The notes under the pieces were generated by a model. The model did no database searches and was not told where the DNA came from. It saw only the letters and a list, made by a program, of their open reading frames with translations. Source: Patescibacteria group bacterium UBA6102 (lineage in GTDB: Bacteria > Patescibacteriota > Minisyncoccia > Minisyncoccales > UBA5738). From it: a stretch of DNA of 7,425 bases. Where the stretch lies: assembly GCA_002423555.1 (NCBI GenBank), contig DIWQ01000022.1, positions 1,280 through 8,704 on the forward strand. Reading direction: 5' to 3'. This document shows, one piece after another, positions 1-6,080 of this stretch (its first letter is position 1; each line of letters starts with the position of its first letter). A program made the translations under genes and the position numbers.

Positions 1-885
1 ACCTTCCATACCGGCGGCGTGGCTTCGGGCACGGACATCACTTCCGGTTTGCCGCGCGTGGAAGAAATTTTTGAAGCGCGGATTCCCGGCGGGAAAGCCG
101 AGATTTGCCCGGCGGACGGCACGGTGCTTGAAGTCATTTCCGAAAAGGGCCAAAATAAGATTATCAGGATCAAGATCAAATCCAAGGACGCGCCCAAAGA
201 CGGCAAAAAAGAAGCCAAAAAACGAAAGAAAGCCGCCGAGGGCAAAAAGGAAGATGTTCCGGCCCGCGCCGCAAACTTCCAGACGATTGAATTTTCGGCG
301 CCGGCCAACGTTAATGTTCTGGTGCGCGCCGGCGAAGAGATCGTCAAGGGCCAGCCGCTCTGGGAAGGCAGTTTGGATTTGAAGGAGCTCTACAAGCTGG
401 TGGGCCGCGACGCGGTGCAACGCTACATTCTTCGGGAAGTCCAGCATATTTACAGTTCTCAGGGGGCGACGATCCACGACAAACACGTGGCGGTGATCAT
501 CCGCCAGATGTTTTCCCGCGTGAAGATCAAAGATCCCGGCGACAGCCTGTTCACTCCCAAAGAGGTGGTGGAATTAAAACAAGTGCTGGAAGAGAACAAG
601 CGGCTGATTGAGCAAAAACTGCGGCTGGTGGACTTTGTGCCGGTCCTGCTGGGTGTTTCCAAAGTGGCGCTCACGACCGGATCATGGCTTTCGTCGGCAT
701 CCTTTCAGGAAACTTCACGGGTGCTGATCAAGGCCAGTTTGGAGCGGCTGGAAGATCGTCTTGACGGATTGAAGGAAAACGTAATCATCGGCAAACTGAT
801 TCCCGCGGGCACGGGATTCGGCGCCGGCGCGGCAGTAACGGAAGAGGCATCGCCGGCCGAAGATGGCGATGTTCCGAAGAACTGA
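1..885 (+). CDS. rpoC: DNA-directed RNA polymerase subunit beta-prime, C-terminal part (5' end outside window)
   Basis: This is the last 294 residues of the largest catalytic RNA polymerase subunit, which with beta forms the active-site cleft. The frame is open from base 1 and begins TFHTGGVASGTDITSGLPRV, the conserved start of the beta-prime C-terminal region. Later landmarks are the segment around IHDKHVAVIIRQM, then VPVLLGVSKVAL, the near-invariant SSASFQETSRVL, and LKENVIIGKLIPAGTG, all in normal order. The catalytic aspartates lie upstream, outside the window. A lysine-rich stretch at about residues 59-88 (bases 175-264) interrupts the beta-rich domain just after the start and looks like a lineage-specific surface insert. 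After GTGFGAG there is only a short acidic tail, ending at TGA 883-885. A palindromic repeat begins four bases later. Identity is very secure; the missing N-terminal part reflects the window edge, not a truncated gene. Confidence 0.97.
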   Translation, partial: TFHTGGVASGTDITSGLPRVEEIFEARIPGGKAEICPADGTVLEVISEKGQNKIIRIKIKSKDAPKDGKKEAKKRKKAAEGKKEDVPARAANFQTIEFSAPANVNVLVRAGEEIVKGQPLWEGSLDLKELYKLVGRDAVQRYILREVQHIYSSQGATIHDKHVAVIIRQMFSRVKIKDPGDSLFTPKEVVELKQVLEENKRLIEQKLRLVDFVPVLLGVSKVALTTGSWLSSASFQETSRVLIKASLERLEDRLDGLKENVIIGKLIPAGTGFGAGAAVTEEASPAEDGDVPKN

Positions 886-888
886 ATC

Positions 889-960
889 GATATCGTAGCG
901 GTATTTGATACCGCTAAATCGTAGCGGTATCAAATACCGCTACGATATCGCTACGATATC
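889..960. repeat. Nested perfect palindrome immediately downstream of rpoC
   Basis: Bases 889-915 and 923-949 are exact reverse complements, giving 27-bp arms around a 7-base loop. Each arm is itself a small palindrome: AGCGGTAT (897-904 and 923-930) pairs with ATACCGCT (908-915 and 934-941) across TTG or CAA. The sequence can therefore fold as one long hairpin or as two tandem short hairpins. The last 11 bases, GCTACGATATC at 950-960, repeat 939-949 exactly. The element fills most of the 102-base rpoC-ftsK spacer. The downstream T-run expected of an intrinsic terminator is absent, so a REP-like or MITE-like mobile repeat is more likely. The mobile origin is inference; the symmetry is read directly. 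Confidence 0.9.
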
Positions 961-987
961 AATATTTGCTATTTCATAATTCTGCGT

Positions 988-3270
988 ATGAAAAAAAACC
1001 ACCGCCGCCGCGCGAGCGGCCGGGTCAAAAAAAATTTCAAAATTCCCGAATTGTTCCATTTTCCCGGGCGCACCGGACGCTGGGTCGCCGGCATTTTGTT
1101 TGCCGTGGCGGGGCTGGTTTTGGCGCTCGGGTTTTTTGGTTTGGCGGGGATGATCGGTAACTGGTTCGCCGCCGGACTGCGCGGCGCGCTGGGCGGCGCG
1201 GCGTTTTTGTTGCCGGTGATTCTTTTCGCCGCCGGGGGCGCCTGCGCAATTTCCCGGCAGGCGAGATTTGCCGCATCGCTGTCGCTGGCCTCGCTCTTGT
1301 TTCTGGGCGGCGCGGCCGGTTTTTTGGCAAACCTTGATTACACCGGCCGCGCCGGGGGCGCCATCGGCTATTATTTGGGTTTGCCGGCGTTCAATCTGTT
1401 CGGTTCCTGGGTTGCGGGCGCGTTTTTCGCGGCGCTCTTTGCCGCCGGCGCGCTGGTTTTTTGGTGGCTTTTGGGACGGCCGGCGCCGGATTTTTCCAAA
1501 TTCCGCCTGCCGGCGCCGCCCGCCAAAGAAACCAAAAAAACGGCATTGGCGCTCAAAAAGAAAGCAGTGCCCGAAAAAGAAACTTTGACCGCCAAAAAAC
1601 CGTTCGCGGCGGCGATTGCCATTCCCAAATTTTCAATGATTAACGTCCGGGGCGCGGCGCCGAAAAACGATAAGGGCCAGTCGGCCGCCGCCAAAAAATC
1701 CGCGGCGGCGCGCGGCGCGCTGATGGAGAAAGTGCAATATAAAACGCCGCCCTTGGATCTTTTGGATTGCCGCGATTCGGCGCCGCTGGCCGGCGACGTC
1801 AAGCAGAATTCGGCGATCATCAAAAAAACTTTGGAAAATTTCGGCATTCCGGTGGAAATGTCGCCGGAAATTATCGTGGGGCCGTCGGTGACGCAATACG
1901 CGCTCAAGCCCGCCGAGGGCATCAAGCTTTCCAAGATTACGACGCTGTCCAACGATCTTTCGTTGTCGCTGGCCAGTTCGTCCATCCGTATTGAAGCGCC
2001 GATTCCGGGAAAATCGCTGGTGGGCGTGGAGGTGCCCAACAAGAGCCGCGCCGGCGTGGGGTTGCGCGAACTTTTGGATACCGACCAATTCGCGCAATCG
2101 CCGGCGAATTTGCTGATCACTTTGGGCAAGGACATTCTGGGCAGTCCCATTTATTCCGACATCGCCCGAATGCCGCATTTGTTGGTGGCGGGCGCGACCG
2201 GCACGGGTAAAACGATATTCTTGAACAGCGTGCTCACTTCTCTTTTATATCGCAATCCGCCGGAAACGTTGCGCTTGATTTTGGTGGATCCCAAGCGGGT
2301 GGAGATGCGCGGCTACAATAAACTGCCGCACTTGCTGACGCCGGTGATTTTTGATGTCAACAAAACGATTGCCGCGCTGAAATGGGCGATCGCGGAAATG
2401 GACCGCCGGTTTGACATTCTGGGCGAGAAGGAATCAAGAAACATCGGCAGTTATAACGAAAAATGCGCCAAAGACGGCGACGAACCTTTGCCCTATATCG
2501 TTTTTGTCATTGATGAGATGGCCGATTTGATGGCGACCAAGGGCAAGGAAATTGAGGCGGGCATCGTGCGCCTGGCGCAAATGGCGCGCGCGGTGGGCAT
2601 TCATCTGATCGTGGCGACCCAGCGTCCGAGCGTGGAAGTGATCACCGGTCTGATCAAGGCCAACATCACTTGCCGGGTGGCGTTTCAGGTGGCGTCGCAG
2701 ATTGATGCGCGCACGATTTTGGATATTTCGGGGGCGGAAAAATTGCTGGGCGCCGGCGATCTGCTGTTTATGTCGTCGGAATATCCCAAACCCAAACGCA
2801 TCCAGGGGCCTTATATTTCCGAAAAGGAAAGCAAAAAAGTTTTGGAATGGATCAAGGAAAACAATTCCCCGCCGGAATTCAAAATTGAAGACGGAGTGCT
2901 GGAAAGCCTGATGATGGGCGAGCCCGGCCGGGAGTATAACGGCGGCGGCAGTATGTTCGGCGTGCCGGAAGGCGCCGGCGAGGGGTTTGGCGACGATCCG
3001 CTGTATGAGCAAGCCAAGACGGTGGTGGTGCAGGCGCGCAAAGCTTCGGCCTCGTTTTTACAGCGGCGCCTGCGCGTGGGTTATGCCCGCGCCGCGCGGT
3101 TGATTGACTTACTGGAAGAACGCGGCGTGGTGGGGCAGGGCGACGGCGCCAAGCCGCGCGACGTGCTGGTGTCGGTAATTGATTCTCCGGGGGATGTTCC
3201 CGGCGGGATGTCGGGCGATGTCAACGAGATTGAGGGCGGGCAAGGCGACGACGGCTGGCAGAAAGTTTGA
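988..3270 (+). CDS. ftsK: DNA translocase FtsK/SpoIIIE family
   Basis: Membrane-anchored, ATP-driven double-stranded DNA pump that clears chromosome DNA from the closing septum. The 760-residue protein has a basic N-terminus and four hydrophobic segments at about residues 33-55, 66-88, 92-114 and 137-162. A Lys/Ala/Pro-rich linker follows to about 250, then the alpha/beta motor. Walker A is GATGTGKT at 402-409, where many relatives have GATGSGKS. Walker B is FVIDE with D509 and E510. The block QMARAVGIHLIVATQRPSVE is a family hallmark. A C-terminal winged-helix gamma domain spans about 670-735 (DPLYEQAK to PRDVLV) and in relatives reads polar DNA motifs. ATG 988 is the only ATG, GTG or TTG in frame after the stop at 922-924. 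I see no Shine-Dalgarno; CATAAT at 975-980 could be a -10 giving a near-leaderless start, but no good -35 goes with it. Stop is TGA. Confidence 0.97.
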   Translation: MKKNHRRRASGRVKKNFKIPELFHFPGRTGRWVAGILFAVAGLVLALGFFGLAGMIGNWFAAGLRGALGGAAFLLPVILFAAGGACAISRQARFAASLSLASLLFLGGAAGFLANLDYTGRAGGAIGYYLGLPAFNLFGSWVAGAFFAALFAAGALVFWWLLGRPAPDFSKFRLPAPPAKETKKTALALKKKAVPEKETLTAKKPFAAAIAIPKFSMINVRGAAPKNDKGQSAAAKKSAAARGALMEKVQYKTPPLDLLDCRDSAPLAGDVKQNSAIIKKTLENFGIPVEMSPEIIVGPSVTQYALKPAEGIKLSKITTLSNDLSLSLASSSIRIEAPIPGKSLVGVEVPNKSRAGVGLRELLDTDQFAQSPANLLITLGKDILGSPIYSDIARMPHLLVAGATGTGKTIFLNSVLTSLLYRNPPETLRLILVDPKRVEMRGYNKLPHLLTPVIFDVNKTIAALKWAIAEMDRRFDILGEKESRNIGSYNEKCAKDGDEPLPYIVFVIDEMADLMATKGKEIEAGIVRLAQMARAVGIHLIVATQRPSVEVITGLIKANITCRVAFQVASQIDARTILDISGAEKLLGAGDLLFMSSEYPKPKRIQGPYISEKESKKVLEWIKENNSPPEFKIEDGVLESLMMGEPGREYNGGGSMFGVPEGAGEGFGDDPLYEQAKTVVVQARKASASFLQRRLRVGYARAARLIDLLEERGVVGQGDGAKPRDVLVSVIDSPGDVPGGMSGDVNEIEGGQGDDGWQKV

Positions 3271-3282
3271 GGGATTGTTCAT

Positions 3283-3306
3283 AAAATGCGATTATTATTG
3301 CATTTT
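3283..3306. repeat. Short inverted repeat between ftsK and the ATPase gene
   Basis: AAAATGC at 3283-3289 and GCATTTT at 3300-3306 are exact reverse complements separated by 10 bases. The right arm overlaps the candidate -35 hexamer TTGCAT at 3298-3303, so this could be an operator. It could also be a weak hairpin at the end of the ftsK transcript. The arms are short and A/T-rich, and coincidence is possible. Confidence 0.4.
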
Positions 3307-3326
3307 GAGTATATATTTTGTATAAC
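3298..3326 (+). promoter_or_regulatory. Putative promoter of the AAA/DUF4143 gene, possibly giving a leaderless mRNA
   Basis: TTGCAT at 3298-3303 and TATAAC at 3321-3326 are separated by exactly 17 bases, close to the sigma-70 consensus. A transcription start 6-7 bases after the -10 would fall on or next to ATG 3333. That would make the message leaderless and would exclude the upstream TTG at 3318 as a start. No Shine-Dalgarno is visible before 3333, which fits. Predicted by eye only. Confidence 0.5.
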
Positions 3327-3332
3327 AATAAT

Positions 3333-4496
3333 ATGAATTATATACGCACGATATTTGATGATATTTGCAAAAATATCGGCAAAAAACCGATATTGGTTTT
3401 ATACGGGGCGCGACAGGTTGGCAAAACCACGCTGGTAAAGTCGGTAATGGCAAAATTCAAAAATCCATTATATCTTCAAGGCGATGACCCCAAAGATGCG
3501 CTTCTCATTGAAGGCCGGTCGGGACGGGAACTTGTGGACATAATTTCCGGACATGATTTGACAGTTATTGACGAAGCGCAGAAAGTTAAAGATATTGGCA
3601 TTGTTCTGAAACTCATTGCCGACAACAAAAAAGACGCTCAAATTATTGCGACCGGATCGTCTTCTTTTGAATTGGCAAACAAAGTGAGTGAACCGCTCAC
3701 CGGCAGGAATCGCAAGTTTTATTTGTATCCGTTGTCCGTGAAAGAATTGGTGCAAGCATACGGCGCGCGCGTTATAAAAAACAATCTTGAAGAGTATCTC
3801 GCTTTTGGGTCGTATCCGCAAATTGCCAATGCCAAAACCCGCCAAGAAAAAATATCGCTGGTCAAAGAATTGGCCGGAGATTATTTATTCAAAGATTTGT
3901 TTTTGTTCGGGGGAATCCGCAATCCGTTCACTTTTGAAAAGCTGGTCAAGCTGTTGGCGTTGCGGGTTGGCAGTGAAATATCTTATTCGGAACTTGCCAA
4001 AGAGGCAGGCATCAGCCGCGGCACGGTTCTTAATTATGTTATACTTCTTGAGCAAGCGTTTATCGCGTTTCGCTTGCGGCCGCTGTATACCAACAAAACC
4101 AAGGAAATCAACAAAAGCCACAAAATATATTTTTATGATGTCGGCATACGCAACGCACTTATCGGGAACACCGATCCGATTGAATTGCGCCCGGACAAGG
4201 GGGCGATTTTTGAGAATTTTTTTATCGCCGAGATGATAAAGGATCGCGCTTATTCCGGGCGGAACAGCGAGATCAATTTTTGGCGCGATCGGCAAGGCGC
4301 GGAAATTGATTTGGTGGAATCGTCAAATGCGGGCAAGGTCATTGCCGCTTATGAATGCAAATGGAAAGAAACCGCCGCAATGCCCGCACCATTTAAAAAT
4401 TTATATCCGCGGGCGACATTTACCGCGATTACCGCGTCAAACATCGTTGATCGACTGGTTATTGGTGAACGGGCGAATAATCGGTATAATCAATAA
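3333..4496 (+). CDS. AAA_14 / DUF4143 family ATP-binding protein
   Basis: The 387-residue protein (numbered from ATG 3333) belongs to the widespread AAA_14 plus DUF4143 family, whose cellular role is largely unknown. Walker A is GARQVGKT at 25-32, Walker B is TVIDEAQ near 77-83, and a TGSSSFEL strand near 107-114 fits sensor 1. The phrase GRNRKFYLYPLSVKELV and the YLAFGSYPQI segment are typical of the family. A winged-helix-like stretch (SYSELAKEAGISRGTVLNY) follows at about 217-235. The C-terminal domain carries E294, D326 and an E341-x-K343 pair (YECKWK), compatible with a PD-(D/E)xK nuclease-like fold, though nuclease activity is not shown. Sampled stretches are more A/T-rich than ftsK (24 and 21 G+C of 60 at 3361-3420 and 3841-3900, against 37 of 60 at 2041-2100), suggesting separate acquisition. 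I see no partner toxin, antitoxin or transposase gene. A TTG at 3318 would add five residues but is disfavoured. The last codons overlap the putative recA promoter. Confidence 0.92.
   Translation: MNYIRTIFDDICKNIGKKPILVLYGARQVGKTTLVKSVMAKFKNPLYLQGDDPKDALLIEGRSGRELVDIISGHDLTVIDEAQKVKDIGIVLKLIADNKKDAQIIATGSSSFELANKVSEPLTGRNRKFYLYPLSVKELVQAYGARVIKNNLEEYLAFGSYPQIANAKTRQEKISLVKELAGDYLFKDLFLFGGIRNPFTFEKLVKLLALRVGSEISYSELAKEAGISRGTVLNYVILLEQAFIAFRLRPLYTNKTKEINKSHKIYFYDVGIRNALIGNTDPIELRPDKGAIFENFFIAEMIKDRAYSGRNSEINFWRDRQGAEIDLVESSNAGKVIAAYECKWKETAAMPAPFKNLYPRATFTAITASNIVDRLVIGERANNRYNQ
4462..4490 (+). promoter_or_regulatory. Putative recA promoter inside the end of the upstream gene
   Basis: TTGGTG at 4462-4467 and a perfect TATAAT at 4485-4490 are spaced by 17 bases. 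Transcription would begin near 4497, just after the upstream stop codon (4494-4496), giving a leader of about 25 bases. The -10 hexamer encodes Tyr-Asn in the last residues of the DUF4143 protein. GAGG at 4504-4507 may serve as a Shine-Dalgarno, although 14 bases from the ATG is long. No LexA-type box of the E. coli or Bacillus kind is visible nearby. Confidence 0.6.
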
Positions 4497-4521
4497 TACA
4501 AACGAGGTTTATCAAAATTCA

Positions 4522-5571
4522 ATGAAAAAAACAAAAATAAGCGAGGGGCAAAAAGTTAAGGCCGACAAAGATAAAGAAAACAAGGGATTGCAGGCGGCGC
4601 TGGACGAAATCCGCGAAAAATTCGGCGAGGGAGCGATTATGACGTTAAAAGACGTCAAGGCGGTGGATATAGACGTGATCCCCACCGGTTGCATTTCGCT
4701 GGATATGGCGCTGGGCGTGGGCGGGATTCCGCGCGGCCGGATCGTGGAGATCTACGGCGGCGAATCCGCGGGCAAAACCACGCTGTCACTGCATATTTTG
4801 GCCGAAGCCCAGAGAAAAGGCGGCACGGCCGCGTTTGTGGACGCCGAACACGCGCTGGATCCGATGTATGCCAAACGCATCGGCGTCAACGTGGACAATC
4901 TTTTGATCTCCCAGCCCGATTCGGGCGAGCAGGCCTTGCAAATTGTGGAAACCTTGATGAAGTCGGGGCAAGTGGACATTATCGTGGTGGATTCGGTGGC
5001 GGCGCTTACTCCCCGCGCGGAAATTGACGGCGAAGTGGGCGACCAGCAAATCGGTTTGCAGGCGCGGCTGATGTCGTCGGCTTTGCGCAAATTTTCCGCG
5101 GTGGCGGCTAAAACCAACACCATCGTGGTCTTCATCAACCAAACGCGGATGAAAATTGGCGTAATGTGGGGCAATCCCGAAACCACGCCCGGCGGTATGG
5201 CGTTGAAATTCTACGCCTCGGTGCGGATTGAGTTGAAGCGCATCGGGCAGTTGAAGCACGGCGAGGAGATCATCGGCAACCGCGTGAAGGCCAAAATCGT
5301 GAAAAACAAAGTCGCGCCGCCGTTCAAGGTGGTGGAATACGACATCTATTACAACGAGGGTATTTCCCAATTTTCCGACGTGATCAACACGGGGTTGAGC
5401 CTGGAAGTGATCAAAAAATCCGGCAGTACGATAATGTTTGGCGAGCAAAAACTGGGCGTGGGAATGGAGCAGTCAAAACAATTTTTGCGCGAAAATTCCG
5501 AAATTCTGGAAAAAATAAAATCCGAACTGAAAGTGAAGATTGACGCCACTTTTGACGACTCCAAAGAGTAA
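4522..5571 (+). CDS. recA: Recombinase RecA
   Basis: RecA coats single-stranded DNA, performs homologous pairing and strand exchange, and in many bacteria triggers LexA cleavage. The 349-residue length is normal. Walker A is GGESAGKT at 79-86, where E. coli has GPESSGKT. The catalytic glutamate is E109 in FVDAEHALDP, and Walker B ends at D157 in IIVVDSVAAL. Loop 1 lies near 167-178 (EIDGEVGDQQIG). Loop 2 follows INQTRMKIGVMWGNPETTPG, with W216 where E. coli has Phe and M226 where it has Asn in the GGNALKF motif. The C-terminal domain is present with a mildly acidic end. ATG 4522 is chosen because it gives a standard RecA N-terminus. The frame is open further upstream to 4306, but that stretch overlaps the DUF4143 gene and resembles nothing in RecA. 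The gene has its own putative promoter and is followed by two hairpins. Confidence 0.98.
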   Translation: MKKTKISEGQKVKADKDKENKGLQAALDEIREKFGEGAIMTLKDVKAVDIDVIPTGCISLDMALGVGGIPRGRIVEIYGGESAGKTTLSLHILAEAQRKGGTAAFVDAEHALDPMYAKRIGVNVDNLLISQPDSGEQALQIVETLMKSGQVDIIVVDSVAALTPRAEIDGEVGDQQIGLQARLMSSALRKFSAVAAKTNTIVVFINQTRMKIGVMWGNPETTPGGMALKFYASVRIELKRIGQLKHGEEIIGNRVKAKIVKNKVAPPFKVVEYDIYYNEGISQFSDVINTGLSLEVIKKSGSTIMFGEQKLGVGMEQSKQFLRENSEILEKIKSELKVKIDATFDDSKE

Positions 5572-5584
5572 TCCTTGATTTTAG

Positions 5585-5634
5585 AATTAAAGGGGTCTAT
5601 CCCTCGTTACTGCGAGGGTTGGTCCCCTTTAATT
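5585..5634. repeat. Long hairpin in the recA 3' region
   Basis: AATTAAAGGGG (5585-5595) pairs with CCCCTTTAATT (5624-5634), and CCCTCG (5601-5606) pairs with CGAGGG (5613-5618) around the loop TTACTG. Between them, C-G, U-G and A-U pairs can form, with a U-U mismatch at each end. The result is an almost continuous stem over 50 nucleotides. It begins 14 bases after the recA stop and lacks a clear T-run. It may protect the recA 3' end, add to termination, or be a REP-like repeat. Confidence 0.8.
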
Positions 5635-5702
5635 TCGCGCCCAAAATTCTTTTGTCGCCATGGTAGTCCCTTAAAATGCATCCCCGGTGAATTGTTTATC
5701 AG

Positions 5703-5738
5703 CCGACAAAAAACTCGCCAAAGCGAGTTTTTTGTCGG
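5703..5738. terminator. Bidirectional intrinsic terminator between recA and rpsR
   Basis: Bases 5703-5718 and 5723-5738 form a perfect 16-bp inverted repeat with loop CAAA. The core stem ACTCGC/GCGAGT is followed by six T on the plus strand. By symmetry it is also followed by six T on the minus strand, so it can stop transcripts from both sides. It lies between the convergent recA and rpsR genes, exactly where such an element is expected. A weaker outer pair, CCCCGG 5682-5687 with CCGGGG 5747-5752, could extend the structure. Confidence 0.9.
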
Positions 5739-5759
5739 TTTCTTTGCCGGGGTTAACTG

Positions 5760-5945
5760 CTACGGCATCAGTGCCAAAAAGCGGGCGCGCTTAACCGCTT
5801 GCGCGATCTGGCGCTGGTGCGTGGCGCAAGCGCCGGTTTTCTTTTTGGGACGGATTTTACCGGTTCCGGAAGTGAAATGCCGGAGAATTTCGGTGTCCTT
5901 AAAATCAATCGTTTGGATGTTTTTTTGACAGAAATAGCAAGCCAT
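5760..5945 (-). CDS. rpsR: 30S ribosomal protein S18 (bS18)
   Basis: S18 is a primary small-subunit protein that pairs with S6 on the 16S rRNA platform. The 61-residue product matches the family along its length: CYFCQKN, then IDFKDTEILRHF, then GKIRPKKKTGACATHQRQIA and a final KRARFLALMP. It is shorter than the usual roughly 75 residues because both ends are trimmed. C3, C6, C40 and H43 form a CxxC...CxxH set typical of zinc-binding (C+) versions of S18. It is the last gene of the rpsF-ssb-rpsR operon. The stop TAG (5760-5762) lies about 20 bases from the terminator, leaving no room for the rplI gene that follows rpsR in many bacteria. A GGA six bases before the ATG is at best a weak ribosome binding site. 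Confidence 0.96.
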   Translation of the reverse strand: MACYFCQKNIQTIDFKDTEILRHFTSGTGKIRPKKKTGACATHQRQIAQAVKRARFLALMP

Positions 5946-6080
5946 ATTTTTCCAAAATCAAAATGTAAAAATCAAAATGAAAAACGACAATGCAAAATTA
6001 AAAATTGTTAAATTTTAAAATTTGCCCATTTTACATTTTAAAATGTAATTTTGATTTTTGATTTTTCAATTTTAAATTTT
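5946..6080. repeat. A/T-rich repetitive spacer between ssb and rpsR
   Basis: The spacer is almost pure A/T built from short repeated words. AAAATCAAAATG occurs at 5954-5965 and 5968-5979, and reverse-complement variants (ATTTTGATTTTT) occur at about 6048-6066. Perfect palindromes are AAATTTTAAAATTT at 6010-6023 and TTACATTTTAAAATGTAA at 6031-6048. The left half is A-rich and the right half T-rich, so the whole is an approximate inverted repeat. No coding signal is seen. Function is unknown; it resembles the other spacer of this operon. Confidence 0.7.

Noticed and set aside
889..960. Intrinsic terminator for rpoC.
   Set aside because: The palindrome is strong but no T-run follows either the long hairpin or the short ones, so I call it a repeat. 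A terminator or mRNA-stabilising role is still possible.
1371..2150. A 259-residue open frame on the minus strand.
   Set aside because: It lies wholly inside ftsK, whose product is unmistakable. The antisense product is low-complexity and matches no known family; G+C-rich coding sequence often yields such frames.
883..3270. Alternative genetic code with TGA read as glycine, as in some CPR lineages.
   Set aside because: rpoC and ftsK both end at TGA exactly where family length predicts, so TGA is a stop here.
3318..3332. TTG at 3318 as the start of the DUF4143 gene.
   Set aside because: It overlaps the putative -10 box, has no ribosome binding site, and adds only five residues of no family value. 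ATG 3333 is preferred.
4306..4521. A 72-residue N-terminal extension of RecA in the open frame.
   Set aside because: It overlaps the DUF4143 coding sequence in another frame, has no RecA-like content, and starts upstream of the predicted recA promoter. ATG 4522 gives a normal 349-residue RecA.
4440..4521. LexA/SOS operator for recA.
   Set aside because: I looked for E. coli-type CTG-N10-CAG and Gram-positive GAAC-N4-GTTC patterns and saw none around the promoter.
5575..5928. A 117-residue open frame on the plus strand after recA.
   Set aside because: It runs through two hairpins and then antisense to rpsR, which is a certain gene. The translation has no recognisable domain.
5946..6080. CRISPR array or origin of replication in the A/T-rich spacers (also 6588-6728).
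   Set aside because: The repeated words are short, irregular and inverted, without unique spacers of constant length. No DnaA-box cluster or dnaA gene is present.
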